64,000 bases of DNA from Algoriphagus lutimaris (GTDB lineage: Bacteria > Bacteroidota > Bacteroidia > Cytophagales > Cyclobacteriaceae), in the NCBI RefSeq assembly GCF_017051705.1, contig NZ_JAFIDJ010000001.1, positions 1,455,786-1,519,785 on the forward strand, read 5' to 3'. Below the pieces are notes generated by a model. It did no database searches. It was not told the origin of the DNA and saw only the letters and a program-made list of their open reading frames with translations. Shown piece after piece: positions 36,855 to 45,656 of this stretch (positions are counted from its first letter, which is position 1; each line of letters opens with the position of its first letter). A program made the position numbers and the translations under genes.

Positions 36855-37189
36855 TTCAAGAAATTAATCAATGCATAAATCGAAATCCTACACTCAATTT
36901 TAAATTCCTTCAAATTTAAATGGAAGTATAATAAACTATGGTCAAATTCTAAATACCAACTGAAAAGTGTGTTCAATTTATATTTTAGGCTCATAACAAG
37001 CCTGATTTATTCGAAGCGACAAAGGTAGTATGGTCATTTAAGAAAAATTTAATTATAACATTAATAGATTATTAACTTTTCTGAAACAGAAATTAATTTT
37101 CTTATTTGGAAAATAATTGATTTTCTTTGTTCTAGAATTAATGCTCTTACAGGAAAAGTAAAGAATCAATTTTCTACAAGTTTTAAAGC
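36855..37189. promoter_or_regulatory. Divergent control region of the phosphonate-type locus
   Basis: About 335 bp, very A/T rich, between the transporter and dehydrogenase starts. A dyad TTTCTG-AAA-CAGAAA lies at 37078-37092, about 98 bp before the dehydrogenase start, and could be an operator. No exact TAnnTTTG element was found. Confidence 0.35.
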
Positions 37190-38275
37190 ATGTGTAACCA
37201 AGAGGCCACCGCCATGGTATTTCAAGAAATTGAAAAACCTTTCAACTCTCAAACAGTGAAGTTCCCTGTACTTAAAAAAGGGGAAGTATTAATTCAAATT
37301 ACATACGCCACCATATGTACCAGCGATCTTCATACCTACTATGGCAGAAGAAAATCGCATGCACCCAGTGTCTTGGGTCATGAAGTTATTGGTATAGTGG
37401 TCGACATCGCTCAAGGAGGTGTTAGGGATTATGTCGGAGAGCAGCTTCAATTGAATGATTTGGTCACCTGGTCGGTTTACGCACATGATCACGATGGGAA
37501 AATGGCACAAAAAGGTTTTCCCCAAAAATCAGAAGATCTTTTCAAATATGGCCATGAGAAAGTTAATGGAGAAGATATCTTAAGTGGTGGGTTTGCTACC
37601 CATTGCCATTTGAGAGCCGGTACAGATATTTTTAGAATTCCCGAGGGAATATCTCACAAAGAAGCTACTCCCTTAAATTGTACACATGCGACTATAGCGG
37701 GAGCTATAAGGCTTGCTGGAGAATTAATCCACAAAAATGTATTGGTTATTGGGGCTGGAATGTTGGGAATTTCTGCCTGTGCAATGTCCAAATACGCAGG
37801 TGCAGATCAAGTTTTTTCAATGGATATCAATCCAGACCGAGTGGAAAACACATTACACTTTGGTAGTGACCTCGGCTTAGATGCTCAACTTTCCCTAGAG
37901 GAAATTAGACAACTCACCCAGCCCCTTGGAGGGATTGATGTGTTGATAGATACAAGTGGTTCCGCAGAAGCCATGGAAAAAGGATTGAGTATTTTAAATA
38001 TTGGAGGCATTTCTATTTGGGTTGGGGCAGTGTATACTCAAAGAAACCTATCCATTAGCGCAGAATATATTGTACGAAACCTTCTATCTATTAAGGGTTT
38101 ACATAATTATATGCCAGAAGACCTGGCCTATGCTATACAGTTTATAAGGGAAACCAATAAAATATATCCATTTGAATCTTTGGTATCCAAAGACTACCCT
38201 CTTGCTCAATTGGATGAAGCATTTGATAGTGCGAATTCGGAGGAAAAGTATAGAGTAGGAATCAAGCCTATTTAA
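37190..38275 (+). CDS. Zinc alcohol dehydrogenase, phosphonate-associated (HpnZ) type
   Basis: A 361-residue medium-chain dehydrogenase. Zinc-site motifs are TICTSDLHTYYGRR and VLGHEVIGIV, and the NAD-binding loop is VLVIGAGMLGISACAMSKYAGA. The conserved DLVTWSVYAHDHDG and GHEKVNGEDILSGGFATHC stretches, and the insertion between, match the subfamily described as putative phosphonate-catabolism-associated alcohol dehydrogenase (TIGR03366). These genes are found beside phosphonatase-like hydrolases, as here. The likely step is oxidation of a hydroxyl on a phosphonate or its product. The hydrolase starts 25 nt downstream, indicating an operon. Confidence 0.85.
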   Translation: MCNQEATAMVFQEIEKPFNSQTVKFPVLKKGEVLIQITYATICTSDLHTYYGRRKSHAPSVLGHEVIGIVVDIAQGGVRDYVGEQLQLNDLVTWSVYAHDHDGKMAQKGFPQKSEDLFKYGHEKVNGEDILSGGFATHCHLRAGTDIFRIPEGISHKEATPLNCTHATIAGAIRLAGELIHKNVLVIGAGMLGISACAMSKYAGADQVFSMDINPDRVENTLHFGSDLGLDAQLSLEEIRQLTQPLGGIDVLIDTSGSAEAMEKGLSILNIGGISIWVGAVYTQRNLSISAEYIVRNLLSIKGLHNYMPEDLAYAIQFIRETNKIYPFESLVSKDYPLAQLDEAFDSANSEEKYRVGIKPI

Positions 38276-38299
38276 ATAAGATCATTTAAAAAAAGTAAA

Positions 38300-39001
38300 A
38301 TGAATAACAAACCAGAAATCAACATGGTCATTTTCGATATGGCAGGAACCACTGTCAACGAAAATAATGTAGTGTACAAGTCACTTCAAAATGCCATCAA
38401 TAACCTTGGACATAATTTTTCTTTGGATACGGTCTTATTAAATGGAGGAGGAAAAGAAAAACTTCAAGCTATTAAAGACATCTTAAAACCAGCCTATAGT
38501 TCTCAAGAGGAACTAAAAAAGGATGCCCAGGTCGCATTTGAAGAATTTCTAAAGATTCTTAAAAAAGCATATACTGATCTAGAGGTAAGCACTTATGAGG
38601 GGACTGAAAGCCTCTTTAAAGACCTTCGATCCAATCATATCAAAGTAGTGTTGAATACGGGTTACAATGAAAAAACGGCTACTTCATTGTTAGATAAACT
38701 TCAATGGAAAGAAGGAGAAACCTATGATCTTCTTGTTACCGCTGATGACGTACAAAACAGCAGACCAGCACCAGATATGATCTTTGTGGCGATGGAAAAG
38801 ATGGGAATTGATGATGCCAATAAAGTTGCCAAAATCGGAGATTCCATTGTGGATATTGAAGAAGGAAAATCTGCGGGATGTGGACTTACATTTGGAGTAA
38901 CTACGGGTGCTCAGACAGCGAGCCAATTGGAAACAGGCCATCCCGATTACATCATCGACTCGTTATTGGAAATCAAAAACTATATATCACTTAAAAATTG
39001 A
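38300..39001 (+). CDS. Phosphonatase-like HAD hydrolase (PhnX-like)
   Basis: A 233-residue HAD-superfamily enzyme similar to phosphonoacetaldehyde hydrolase PhnX. Motif I is FDMAGTT with nucleophile Asp13 and Ala15 in place of the usual second Asp, the PhnX pattern. Lys52 in LNGGGKEKL aligns with the Schiff-base lysine of the PhnX cap. VLNTGYNEKT, VTADDVQNSRPAPDM and KIGDSIVDIEEG are further PhnX-like blocks. This supports cleavage of a C-P bond through an imine, as in the TIGR03351 phosphonatase-like group. No phnW aminotransferase is nearby, so the substrate may differ from 2-aminoethylphosphonate. Confidence 0.88.
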   Translation: MNNKPEINMVIFDMAGTTVNENNVVYKSLQNAINNLGHNFSLDTVLLNGGGKEKLQAIKDILKPAYSSQEELKKDAQVAFEEFLKILKKAYTDLEVSTYEGTESLFKDLRSNHIKVVLNTGYNEKTATSLLDKLQWKEGETYDLLVTADDVQNSRPAPDMIFVAMEKMGIDDANKVAKIGDSIVDIEEGKSAGCGLTFGVTTGAQTASQLETGHPDYIIDSLLEIKNYISLKN

Positions 39002-39591
39002 GCCTATGAATTGAGTTACAAAATCCAATTGGAACCTGATGATACCAGTTAAACTTGGCTTTATAAAAATCGAAGCCCTTCATTAAATGAATTATTACAA
39101 AAATTCAAAACAGAAATATATAATTAAGATAGCCACTTTGATCAAATTCAATGAAGCTTTTTAGACTATCATCTTGATTCTAAAACTCCAACTGTTTGAA
39201 CCGAAAACAATTTAAAACAAGCCTGGTCTAACTTTTTGAAAGAAAATAAAGTTCTAAACAAGAATTGATTTTTAATCCTCTCAGCTTCTTTTGGTTTGAA
39301 ATTCATGAATCCATTTATTAAAAATTTAATTTATTGGATTATAAGTTGATTTTACTAAATTTTAACCTTTATCAATTAATGAATTTTGCTGAAGATCCAT
39401 CATAGTAAATGTTGGCAGGGATGAATCAAGCAACTCCCAAGTCTTCAGCTAGTGCTTTAAAAGAATCTATTTTATCAAGATAGGAGGAGGCAAAAATGGA
39501 GAGGGAATGGATTTATGAAAAGGGTTATTTAACTTAAAAGAAGATCAAAACTATTCACGCTTATATCAAGTTAACATCAAAATTTAATACT
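39002..39591. other. Intergenic region with no recognised gene
   Basis: About 590 bp, A/T rich. It holds only short reading frames, for example a 20-codon one at about 39421 and one preceded by GGAGG at about 39483. No tRNA, repeat or clear hairpin was seen. It should contain the promoter of the secreted protein at 39592. Confidence 0.5.
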
Positions 39592-39981
39592 ATGAATTTG
39601 AACAAATTTTTAATTGCCTTTGCAATGTTGGCCTTTGTTGGGTTGAGTGCTCAGGCACAAGGCCTAAAAATTCCAAAAATGGATATAGCTTCCCAAGTTT
39701 TAGGCATTTTAAATGACACCAAGGGTCTCGATTTGAGCTCAGATCAGCAAAGTAAGCTGGAGGTCAACAATAAAAGCTTTGTAGATGACTTGATGAAAAT
39801 AAATGGGAGTTCAGCATCGGAAGACGACAAAAAAGCAAGTTTCCTCAACCTTAAGAATAGCAGAACCAAATTTCTGACTGATCTACTTGGGAGTGATTTA
39901 TTTAAAAAATATTCAGGAAAAATCCTTCAGTCCATTAATCCACTTAAATCTAAATTAGGGTTGGCCGCATTGGCATTCTAG
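39592..39981 (+). CDS. Hypothetical secreted helical protein
   Basis: A 129-residue protein with a Sec signal peptide ending SAQAQ. The mature part is predicted mostly helical (LSSDQQSKLEVNNKSFVDDL, then DDKKASFLNLKNSRTKFLTD) with heptad-like spacing, resembling small periplasmic chaperone- or sensor-like proteins that use paired helices. I do not recognise a named family. It is monocistronic, with a 590-bp upstream gap and a strong terminator after it. Confidence 0.75.
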   Translation: MNLNKFLIAFAMLAFVGLSAQAQGLKIPKMDIASQVLGILNDTKGLDLSSDQQSKLEVNNKSFVDDLMKINGSSASEDDKKASFLNLKNSRTKFLTDLLGSDLFKKYSGKILQSINPLKSKLGLAALAF

Positions 39982-39997
39982 ATAATTCATAGTTAAG

Positions 39998-40035
39998 AAA
40001 AGGCCAAGGAGTAATTCAATTCCTTGGCCTTTTTT
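39998..40035 (+). terminator. Bidirectional intrinsic terminator
   Basis: AAAAGGCCAAGGA (39998-40010) pairs perfectly with TCCTTGGCCTTTT (40021-40033), followed by more T. The minus strand has TTTTCTT after the stem, so it also serves the convergent M14 gene. Confidence 0.9.
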
Positions 40036-40055
40036 CTTTTTAACCTAACAACCAA

Positions 40056-41318
40056 TTAGTCCCAACGCTTTTTATTCAGGATTTTCATGAGCTCCTCTGC
40101 TAAATATTGTCCTTTCATTTGAATGATTTCTCTGGGGGTATTATCACCTACTTCAAAGGTCATGGATTCGGCTTGATGGACGAAAAAGAAATAGGAATTG
40201 GAAGTAACGCTTCTTTGATTTCCTTCGTTAGGACGTATATTGGGCACATAGCCTGGAATTCTTTTTGATGAATTTTTGATCACTTTAGGTATCAATCCCG
40301 GAAAATTTCCTTCCAACTCTTCATTATTGGTATAAAAAATATCCTCCCAAGTAGAATGGAAGTCGGCTGCAAAAACAAACTTCCCTCCTGTTTCCTTTAC
40401 CTTATTTTCCATAAAATCCGATAAGGCCTTGGTTTCAGGTTGATTGAAATTCACCCAGTCCCGATTTAAATCGATTCCCCCTAAATTATGTCTCCAATGC
40501 CCATTGGCCACCCCATCGGGATTCATCTGGGGCATCAGATATAAATTGTATTTTCTCCGAAATTTTCTGGTTTGGGGACTATCTTTCACCAGTTCTTCGA
40601 TAAAAGCTTGCATTGCTAGAAAACCTGTCAATTCCGGGGGGTGCTGCATAGAAATGACCATCAACATTTCCTTGTCATCCGCTTCCCCGATCTTCAACAC
40701 TTCCAAAGGTCTTCCTCCTTTACTTTTTCCAATTGTAATCTTAGAAACAAATTCTTTTTGTAAAAGGTCCTCTTTCCATTGTTGTACATGAGCAGTCCCC
40801 ATTCTGTCCTGAGCAGCAATCCACAACGTATCAGAAGAACTTGCTACTTTCAAAAATCCAAGCTCTGGTCTCCTTTCGTCTGTTTCAGGTTGAAAAAAAT
40901 CAGTAGAATCCACGTTGACAAAATTTACTCCATCTCTACTGAATTTTGGAAAATAACGGTGAAACCCAATACCTCCATAGGTAAACTGGATCCAAAATTC
41001 CTTGGACTCTTTAGACCATAGTTTGAACCCATACCAAGGGCTAGGATTGATCGGTTGGTTTTCCGGTAAAATCGTCACCTGGATTAACGTATCATTAACT
41101 CTCTTTACTTCATTCAGCCTGGCCCCTTCCAGTTCATTGGAGAAATAAACTCCCTCCCCTGCATCAAATTTTTGTTTGGTCTCGAGAGTGATCGGTTGAT
41201 CTGTTGTCTCTATAATCTGAATAGGTCCTTGTCCCTCCCATTGGGTGACAGTCTTACAGGAAAAAAGAAGAACCAAGGACATCAACATCAGTAGGCCACT
41301 AGGTTTGGATGTTTTCAT
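40056..41318 (-). CDS. M14 family zinc carboxypeptidase, lipoprotein
   Basis: A 420-residue lipoprotein (signal LVLLFSC). The C-terminal half is an M14 domain: zinc ligands in SMQHPPELTG (HxxE), then YLMPQMNPDGVANGHWRHN, GGIDLNRDW, ADFHST (third zinc ligand) and the general base Glu in SMTFEVGD. The first 180 residues are beta-rich, as in cytosolic-carboxypeptidase-like M14 enzymes. It likely trims peptides in the periplasm or at the surface. It converges on the secreted helical protein gene. Confidence 0.92.
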   Translation of the reverse strand: MKTSKPSGLLMLMSLVLLFSCKTVTQWEGQGPIQIIETTDQPITLETKQKFDAGEGVYFSNELEGARLNEVKRVNDTLIQVTILPENQPINPSPWYGFKLWSKESKEFWIQFTYGGIGFHRYFPKFSRDGVNFVNVDSTDFFQPETDERRPELGFLKVASSSDTLWIAAQDRMGTAHVQQWKEDLLQKEFVSKITIGKSKGGRPLEVLKIGEADDKEMLMVISMQHPPELTGFLAMQAFIEELVKDSPQTRKFRRKYNLYLMPQMNPDGVANGHWRHNLGGIDLNRDWVNFNQPETKALSDFMENKVKETGGKFVFAADFHSTWEDIFYTNNEELEGNFPGLIPKVIKNSSKRIPGYVPNIRPNEGNQRSVTSNSYFFFVHQAESMTFEVGDNTPREIIQMKGQYLAEELMKILNKKRWD

Positions 41319-41954
41319 AGGTAAGAATTAATGAATAAGCTCAGGTTCTGAAGATATGCTTTACTGATGGAAAAACCCGCTGGCTCCCGACGGAATTTAA
41401 AAGCCCTTTTCATCAAACATAAAATTGATTTTTACCAAAACAAATTTTGAGATTGGCAAGAATTGAAATTTTTTACTTTTTGGACCTTGAGCCAATTTTA
41501 AAAAAGCAGTGTAATATTATCAAAAGAAAATTATGGGGAGCTGGAAGGCAATTTTTTCAACTCTTTAAATCTTGATTCTTGGATGAGGTAATCTCTTTTC
41601 CCTTTTTATTATTTTTTAGTTACATGCCTTCCTATCACTTAAATTAATTTTCACTAGATTTTTTCCTAAACGGATTGTACAAATAAACTTCAGGCAGTTA
41701 AAAAGTAATTTTTTAATCAAGATTGCAATACTAATATATTAAATACTAGATACTTTAGTTTTTTTGTAATATTTACCCTAAATCCTTAAATATCAGAAAG
41801 TGATTGATATTTTTTTATATTATTAGAGGTTTTAATTATATATTAAGGAGGTGAAGAAAAGCTGCAAATATCAATCATATTTTAAGCATGTAGCCTCTTT
41901 TCAGTCAAACATTAAAAACCCATTTCAACAATTTTTCATCAACCAATTAACTTT
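41319..41954. other. Intergenic region upstream of the S8 protease gene
   Basis: About 636 bp, extremely A/T rich. It contains AAGGAGGTGA at 41845-41854, a perfect complement to the 16S rRNA 3' tail, but no start codon at a useful distance. A 35-codon frame from GTG 41851 ends in a TGA overlapping the ATG at 41955. No other gene or RNA was recognised. Confidence 0.45.
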
Positions 41955-43493
41955 ATGAAACAACTTAAAAAATCCAGATTTCTGCCCTTTTTAATTGCTT
42001 TGGGCTTTTTATTTAATGCTTGCGAAAGCATCATCATTGAAGATGAACATGTAAATACCATGGCCTCTGAAGATGAATTAAATACCAGTCGTTTTAATCT
42101 AAATGAATTACCTGTAGTCACAGATTTTTCCAACTTAAGAGTAGGCGACTATACAGGTAGGTATCTTATCTTAACGAAAGGAGATAATCTACCTAAAAAC
42201 ATCGGAAAAAGTATTGCTGATGCAGGAGGAGAGATCGTGAAGTCTTATCCTGAAATTGGGGTTGCGGTGGCTATATCCAAATCTTCGGAATTTCTTATTA
42301 AAGCACGAAAGATCAGTAGTGTTGAATCGGTAACTCCAGACTTTATTTTGCAGTACACCAAAGATCCTGAAGAGGTAAATGAACTAGAAGGACCTGTAGC
42401 ACAAGGCGATCCCTTTGATTACCAAAGTGCATTTTTCGATGGTTTCCAATGGGCTCCTGAATCAATCAACGCTCCTACCGCCTGGGACAATGGCTATACA
42501 GGTGAAGGTGTTAGAGTTGCTATTATCGATGGAGGTATCCATTCATCCCATCAAGACCTTGCCCCTAATCTGGACATGGCTAGTTCTGTTTCAACTGTTC
42601 CAGGACAACCTTGGAACTTTGATACTGGAACTTTTTGGCATGGAACTCACGTGGCTGGGATTGTAGCGTCTTCAGGGTTAGCTACTGTCGGAATTGCACC
42701 AAAAGCTACTTTGATTGGGGTTAAATCCCTTCACAGTGGTTCTGGAGCATTTGAATGGGTTCTAGAAGGAATGGTTTATGCAGCTACTCCTCAATCTATG
42801 GGGGGAGCAGGAGCTCAGGTAATAAATATGAGTCTTGGAGCTACCATCGATTATAGAACTGATTGGAAGGATAAGGAATTCAGAGAGGCCATTACAGAGT
42901 TACAGAAGATTTTTGATCGTGTGAGCCGTTATGCTTATCAACTTGGCGTAACCATTATTGTAGCTGCCGGAAATGATGGATTAAACTTGGACGACAATAA
43001 TGAATTCACTGTGATCCCAGCACAAAATCAACATATCATTTCTGTTGGTTCTACTGGGCCTACCGGCTGGCAATTAGGAGCATCTAATTTTACGGATCCA
43101 GCTTATTATACCAATTCCGGTAAATCTGGAGTGGACATTGCTGCTCCAGGGGGTACTGTAGGTCTTGCTTTGATTGACGGGAATTTTTCGAATTGTCAAT
43201 TGGACGGCACCAATTTATCTCTTGTAAGATTTTGCTATGTATTCGATATGGTATTTAGTACTGTCAGAGGAACTACAAATGGATCTTACGGTTGGGCACA
43301 AGGTACTTCTATGGCAGCTCCTGCAGTAGCTGGAGTAGTTGCACTCATTATGGAATCAAATGGAGGAGCAATGAAACCTGCACAAGTGAAGACTACCCTA
43401 TTCAGCTCTTCAACAGATCTTGGTAAGCCAGGAAATGATGAATATTATGGAGCAGGTTATGTCAATGCTGCAAAAGCCTTAGGATTAGAATAG
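41955..43493 (+). CDS. S8 (subtilisin-like) serine protease, lipoprotein
   Basis: A 512-residue lipoprotein (signal FLFNAC, Cys23). Residues 68-135 look like an inhibitor I9-type propeptide (YLILTKGDNLP...GVAVAISKSSEFLIKARKI). The catalytic triad is Asp192 (IIDGGIH), His229 (HGTHVAGI) and Ser452 (GTSMAAP), with oxyanion Asn340 (AAGN). Cys414 and Cys427 may form a disulfide in an insertion before the serine. Unlike the first S8 protein in the window, it has a complete C-terminus. It is followed by a strong terminator. Confidence 0.95.
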   Translation: MKQLKKSRFLPFLIALGFLFNACESIIIEDEHVNTMASEDELNTSRFNLNELPVVTDFSNLRVGDYTGRYLILTKGDNLPKNIGKSIADAGGEIVKSYPEIGVAVAISKSSEFLIKARKISSVESVTPDFILQYTKDPEEVNELEGPVAQGDPFDYQSAFFDGFQWAPESINAPTAWDNGYTGEGVRVAIIDGGIHSSHQDLAPNLDMASSVSTVPGQPWNFDTGTFWHGTHVAGIVASSGLATVGIAPKATLIGVKSLHSGSGAFEWVLEGMVYAATPQSMGGAGAQVINMSLGATIDYRTDWKDKEFREAITELQKIFDRVSRYAYQLGVTIIVAAGNDGLNLDDNNEFTVIPAQNQHIISVGSTGPTGWQLGASNFTDPAYYTNSGKSGVDIAAPGGTVGLALIDGNFSNCQLDGTNLSLVRFCYVFDMVFSTVRGTTNGSYGWAQGTSMAAPAVAGVVALIMESNGGAMKPAQVKTTLFSSSTDLGKPGNDEYYGAGYVNAAKALGLE

Positions 43494-43516
43494 TAAAAAA
43501 TTAAAATTGACATTTG

Positions 43517-43546
43517 AAGCACTGAGAGCAATCTCAGTGCTTTTTT
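43517..43546 (+). terminator. Intrinsic terminator after the S8 protease
   Basis: AAGCACTGAGA (43517-43527) pairs with TCTCAGTGCTT (43532-43542), then T-run. Confidence 0.9.
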
Positions 43547-43755
43547 ATTGGTATTCATTCCTTTTTTAGACACCCTCCATTCCAGCAACTCACCAATTCT
43601 TAAACAAGTTCCGGAAAAACACTATACTTCCGGAAAAATGATATTATGCAAAATATTATTTTACACTTTTGCATTTATTGCAATTTTTAATCCTTCCCAG
43701 AAAATATTGAATGATAGTTTATGGCTAAATTCAAAGTACTATTTATCAACAGGAG

Positions 43756-45603
43756 ATGAAATTACTTTTTCGAAATGATCTGGCCATGATTCTAGGGGGA
43801 GATTACCTCTCTTCTTTTTTTAACATCTTCTATATCATCGCTTTCTTAGCTGTAACCGCTATCCTGATTTTAGAGGGTATTAAAAGAAAAATACCTCTTG
43901 TTAGTTGGTTGATTGTGTTAGCATTCTCAAGGCTTTTTTTCATCATTGGCACCAAAGTCAATTCTTATGAATCTTCTGAATGGCTGCACCTATTCCAAAA
44001 CCTAGCCCTTCCTGAGGCGGAAGGAAAAGTTCTTTTGGGAGGAGTTCTTTTGGGGCTGATCAGCTTTATAATCGGGATTAAACTGTTTAAAATCTCATTT
44101 TCAAGTATTGATTCATTTGCTTTTGCCTTTCCTGTTGGGTTGGCTTTACAACGTTTTGGATGTCTGCTATTAGGATGTTGCTATGGTACTCCAACCACAT
44201 TACCCTGGGGGGTAAGGTATGGATTTGATAGCCCTCCACATGCCCATTATTTTAATCTTGAACTCTTAGAGGGACTGAACTCCCCCACTCCTAGTTTACA
44301 TCCTTTTCAGTTCTATGAAATCTTAAATGGGATCGCGGTAATCCTGATTTTAGTTTATTTAAAAAAGAAAATTAAGAAGTCCGGAAATTTATTTTTGATT
44401 TCTTTAAGTATCTGGGCTTTTATCAGATTTTTTACAGAGTTTTTTAGGGATCCTAGTGCACACGCCATGGGTGGAACACTAGTTTATGGTCTGAAAACCA
44501 TGCAGTGGGTTTTACTTTTCATCTCTATTTTCACCACACTCATCATTATATATAGGGAAAGAAAATCCGAGCATTTGACCTTAGTCACAAAAAACTACTA
44601 TCCAAGCTTTTTTACCGCTATCATTTTTTTAGGGATGACAGTAGTGATGACTTGGTCCCTAAGATTCTGGATGAGTTTCGCTGAATTGCTAGCAATGAAC
44701 CTCATGCTTTTTCCCAGTATAGCCCTCTTTTCCGTTCATTATTTTAAAGAAAATACGGTTCCTCAATTTCGTTGGGGAGTGTTAGCTAGTATGATTCTAC
44801 CTGTTTTTTTAATGAGTCAAACTTGGAACAAATTACCTAAAGACAGCACTCAGGTAAAAAGCTATGATTTTATCAAAGGAGGGTATTCATCCGGAAATTA
44901 TTTTTCTACCTCAGTTTATAGAGGCTCCTCAAGTAGCAATTCTGGTTGTGCAAATAACTATCAATATTCTGCATTTGAATCTACTTATTCGACAGGAGGC
45001 CTTGGGATTGGAAGAGCAAAAATCAGTGATGATGGAATATTAACCTATGGCATTAATCTCTCTTATGGTCAACTTACAGAGAAGAAGCTCGATGCTGATC
45101 CAATTACCTCCAAAAGCAAAACTCTTTTCTCAGTAAACCCTTATGTCAAAAAAGATTGGAAATGGATTGGATTAGGAGCTGGGCTTCATTTGGGAAGTCT
45201 AGGATGGAATGGTTTTACAGAAAAGGAAGTAGATAAACCCGACCCTGCAACTTTAATTGTAAATACACCAGTTTATATCCAATCCTATATGAGAATTGGG
45301 CCAGAAAGAATTCTATTCATTGATGGAGGAGTTTCCAACAATCTTCCTAGCCCCTTTCCAGGGATGAGGTTTGAAGGCGCAATCGGAACAGGATTTGGGT
45401 TGCCCGCAGGAAATAAATTTAGAATTGGAACCAGTGACCTGGGAACATTCATCCAAGCTCAAGCGATCATAGAAAGAAAGTATTTGTTCAACCTGACTTA
45501 TCAATTTTCAGATGTTACCGATGGAGGATATCCAGGATACAACAACCCTCGAAACAGCCAGATTTTATTGAATTTCGAATACCGCTTTAATTTCAGAAAA
45601 TAA
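43756..45603 (+). CDS. Lgt-like membrane protein fused to a beta-rich C-terminal domain
   Basis: A 615-residue protein. Residues 20-270 and 280-355 hold about nine to ten membrane helices with prolipoprotein diacylglyceryl transferase (Lgt) signatures: RFGCLLLGCCYGTPT (133-147, equal to the GRxGNFxNGExxGxPT block), LHPFQFYE (181-188) and FIRFFTEFFRDP. The HGG motif of true Lgt is not obvious, so activity is uncertain. Residues 370-615 are rich in aromatic beta-strands (YSAFESTYSTGGLGIG; LLNFEYRFNFRK, ending in an aromatic, as outer-membrane barrels do). The fusion is unusual. It may act on a different thiol or lipid substrate. A minus-strand terminator begins at its stop codon. Confidence 0.75.
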   Translation: MKLLFRNDLAMILGGDYLSSFFNIFYIIAFLAVTAILILEGIKRKIPLVSWLIVLAFSRLFFIIGTKVNSYESSEWLHLFQNLALPEAEGKVLLGGVLLGLISFIIGIKLFKISFSSIDSFAFAFPVGLALQRFGCLLLGCCYGTPTTLPWGVRYGFDSPPHAHYFNLELLEGLNSPTPSLHPFQFYEILNGIAVILILVYLKKKIKKSGNLFLISLSIWAFIRFFTEFFRDPSAHAMGGTLVYGLKTMQWVLLFISIFTTLIIIYRERKSEHLTLVTKNYYPSFFTAIIFLGMTVVMTWSLRFWMSFAELLAMNLMLFPSIALFSVHYFKENTVPQFRWGVLASMILPVFLMSQTWNKLPKDSTQVKSYDFIKGGYSSGNYFSTSVYRGSSSSNSGCANNYQYSAFESTYSTGGLGIGRAKISDDGILTYGINLSYGQLTEKKLDADPITSKSKTLFSVNPYVKKDWKWIGLGAGLHLGSLGWNGFTEKEVDKPDPATLIVNTPVYIQSYMRIGPERILFIDGGVSNNLPSPFPGMRFEGAIGTGFGLPAGNKFRIGTSDLGTFIQAQAIIERKYLFNLTYQFSDVTDGGYPGYNNPRNSQILLNFEYRFNFRK

Positions 45604-45629
45604 AAAAACCCTCCAATGAATTGGAGGGT
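45602..45629 (-). terminator. Intrinsic terminator for the Gfo/Idh/MocA gene
   Basis: ACCCTCCAA (45608-45616) and TTGGAGGGT (45621-45629) form the stem; on the minus strand it is followed by T7. Confidence 0.88.
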
Positions 45630-45656
45630 CATTTCTAAGTTTAACTTCTTTAAATT

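Noticed and set aside
37190-39001. Dedicated 2-aminoethylphosphonate pathway (phnW-phnX)
   Set aside because: No aminotransferase gene is present; only a PhnX-like hydrolase and an associated dehydrogenase are seen.
39421-39540. Tiny frames of 13-20 codons, one with GGAGG upstream
   Set aside because: They are too short, lack signal or family features, and SD use is weak in this genome.
43548-43778. A 76-codon plus-strand frame before the Lgt-like gene
   Set aside because: It begins just after a terminator, shows no family pattern or clean signal peptide, and overlaps the Lgt-like gene by 23 nt in another frame.
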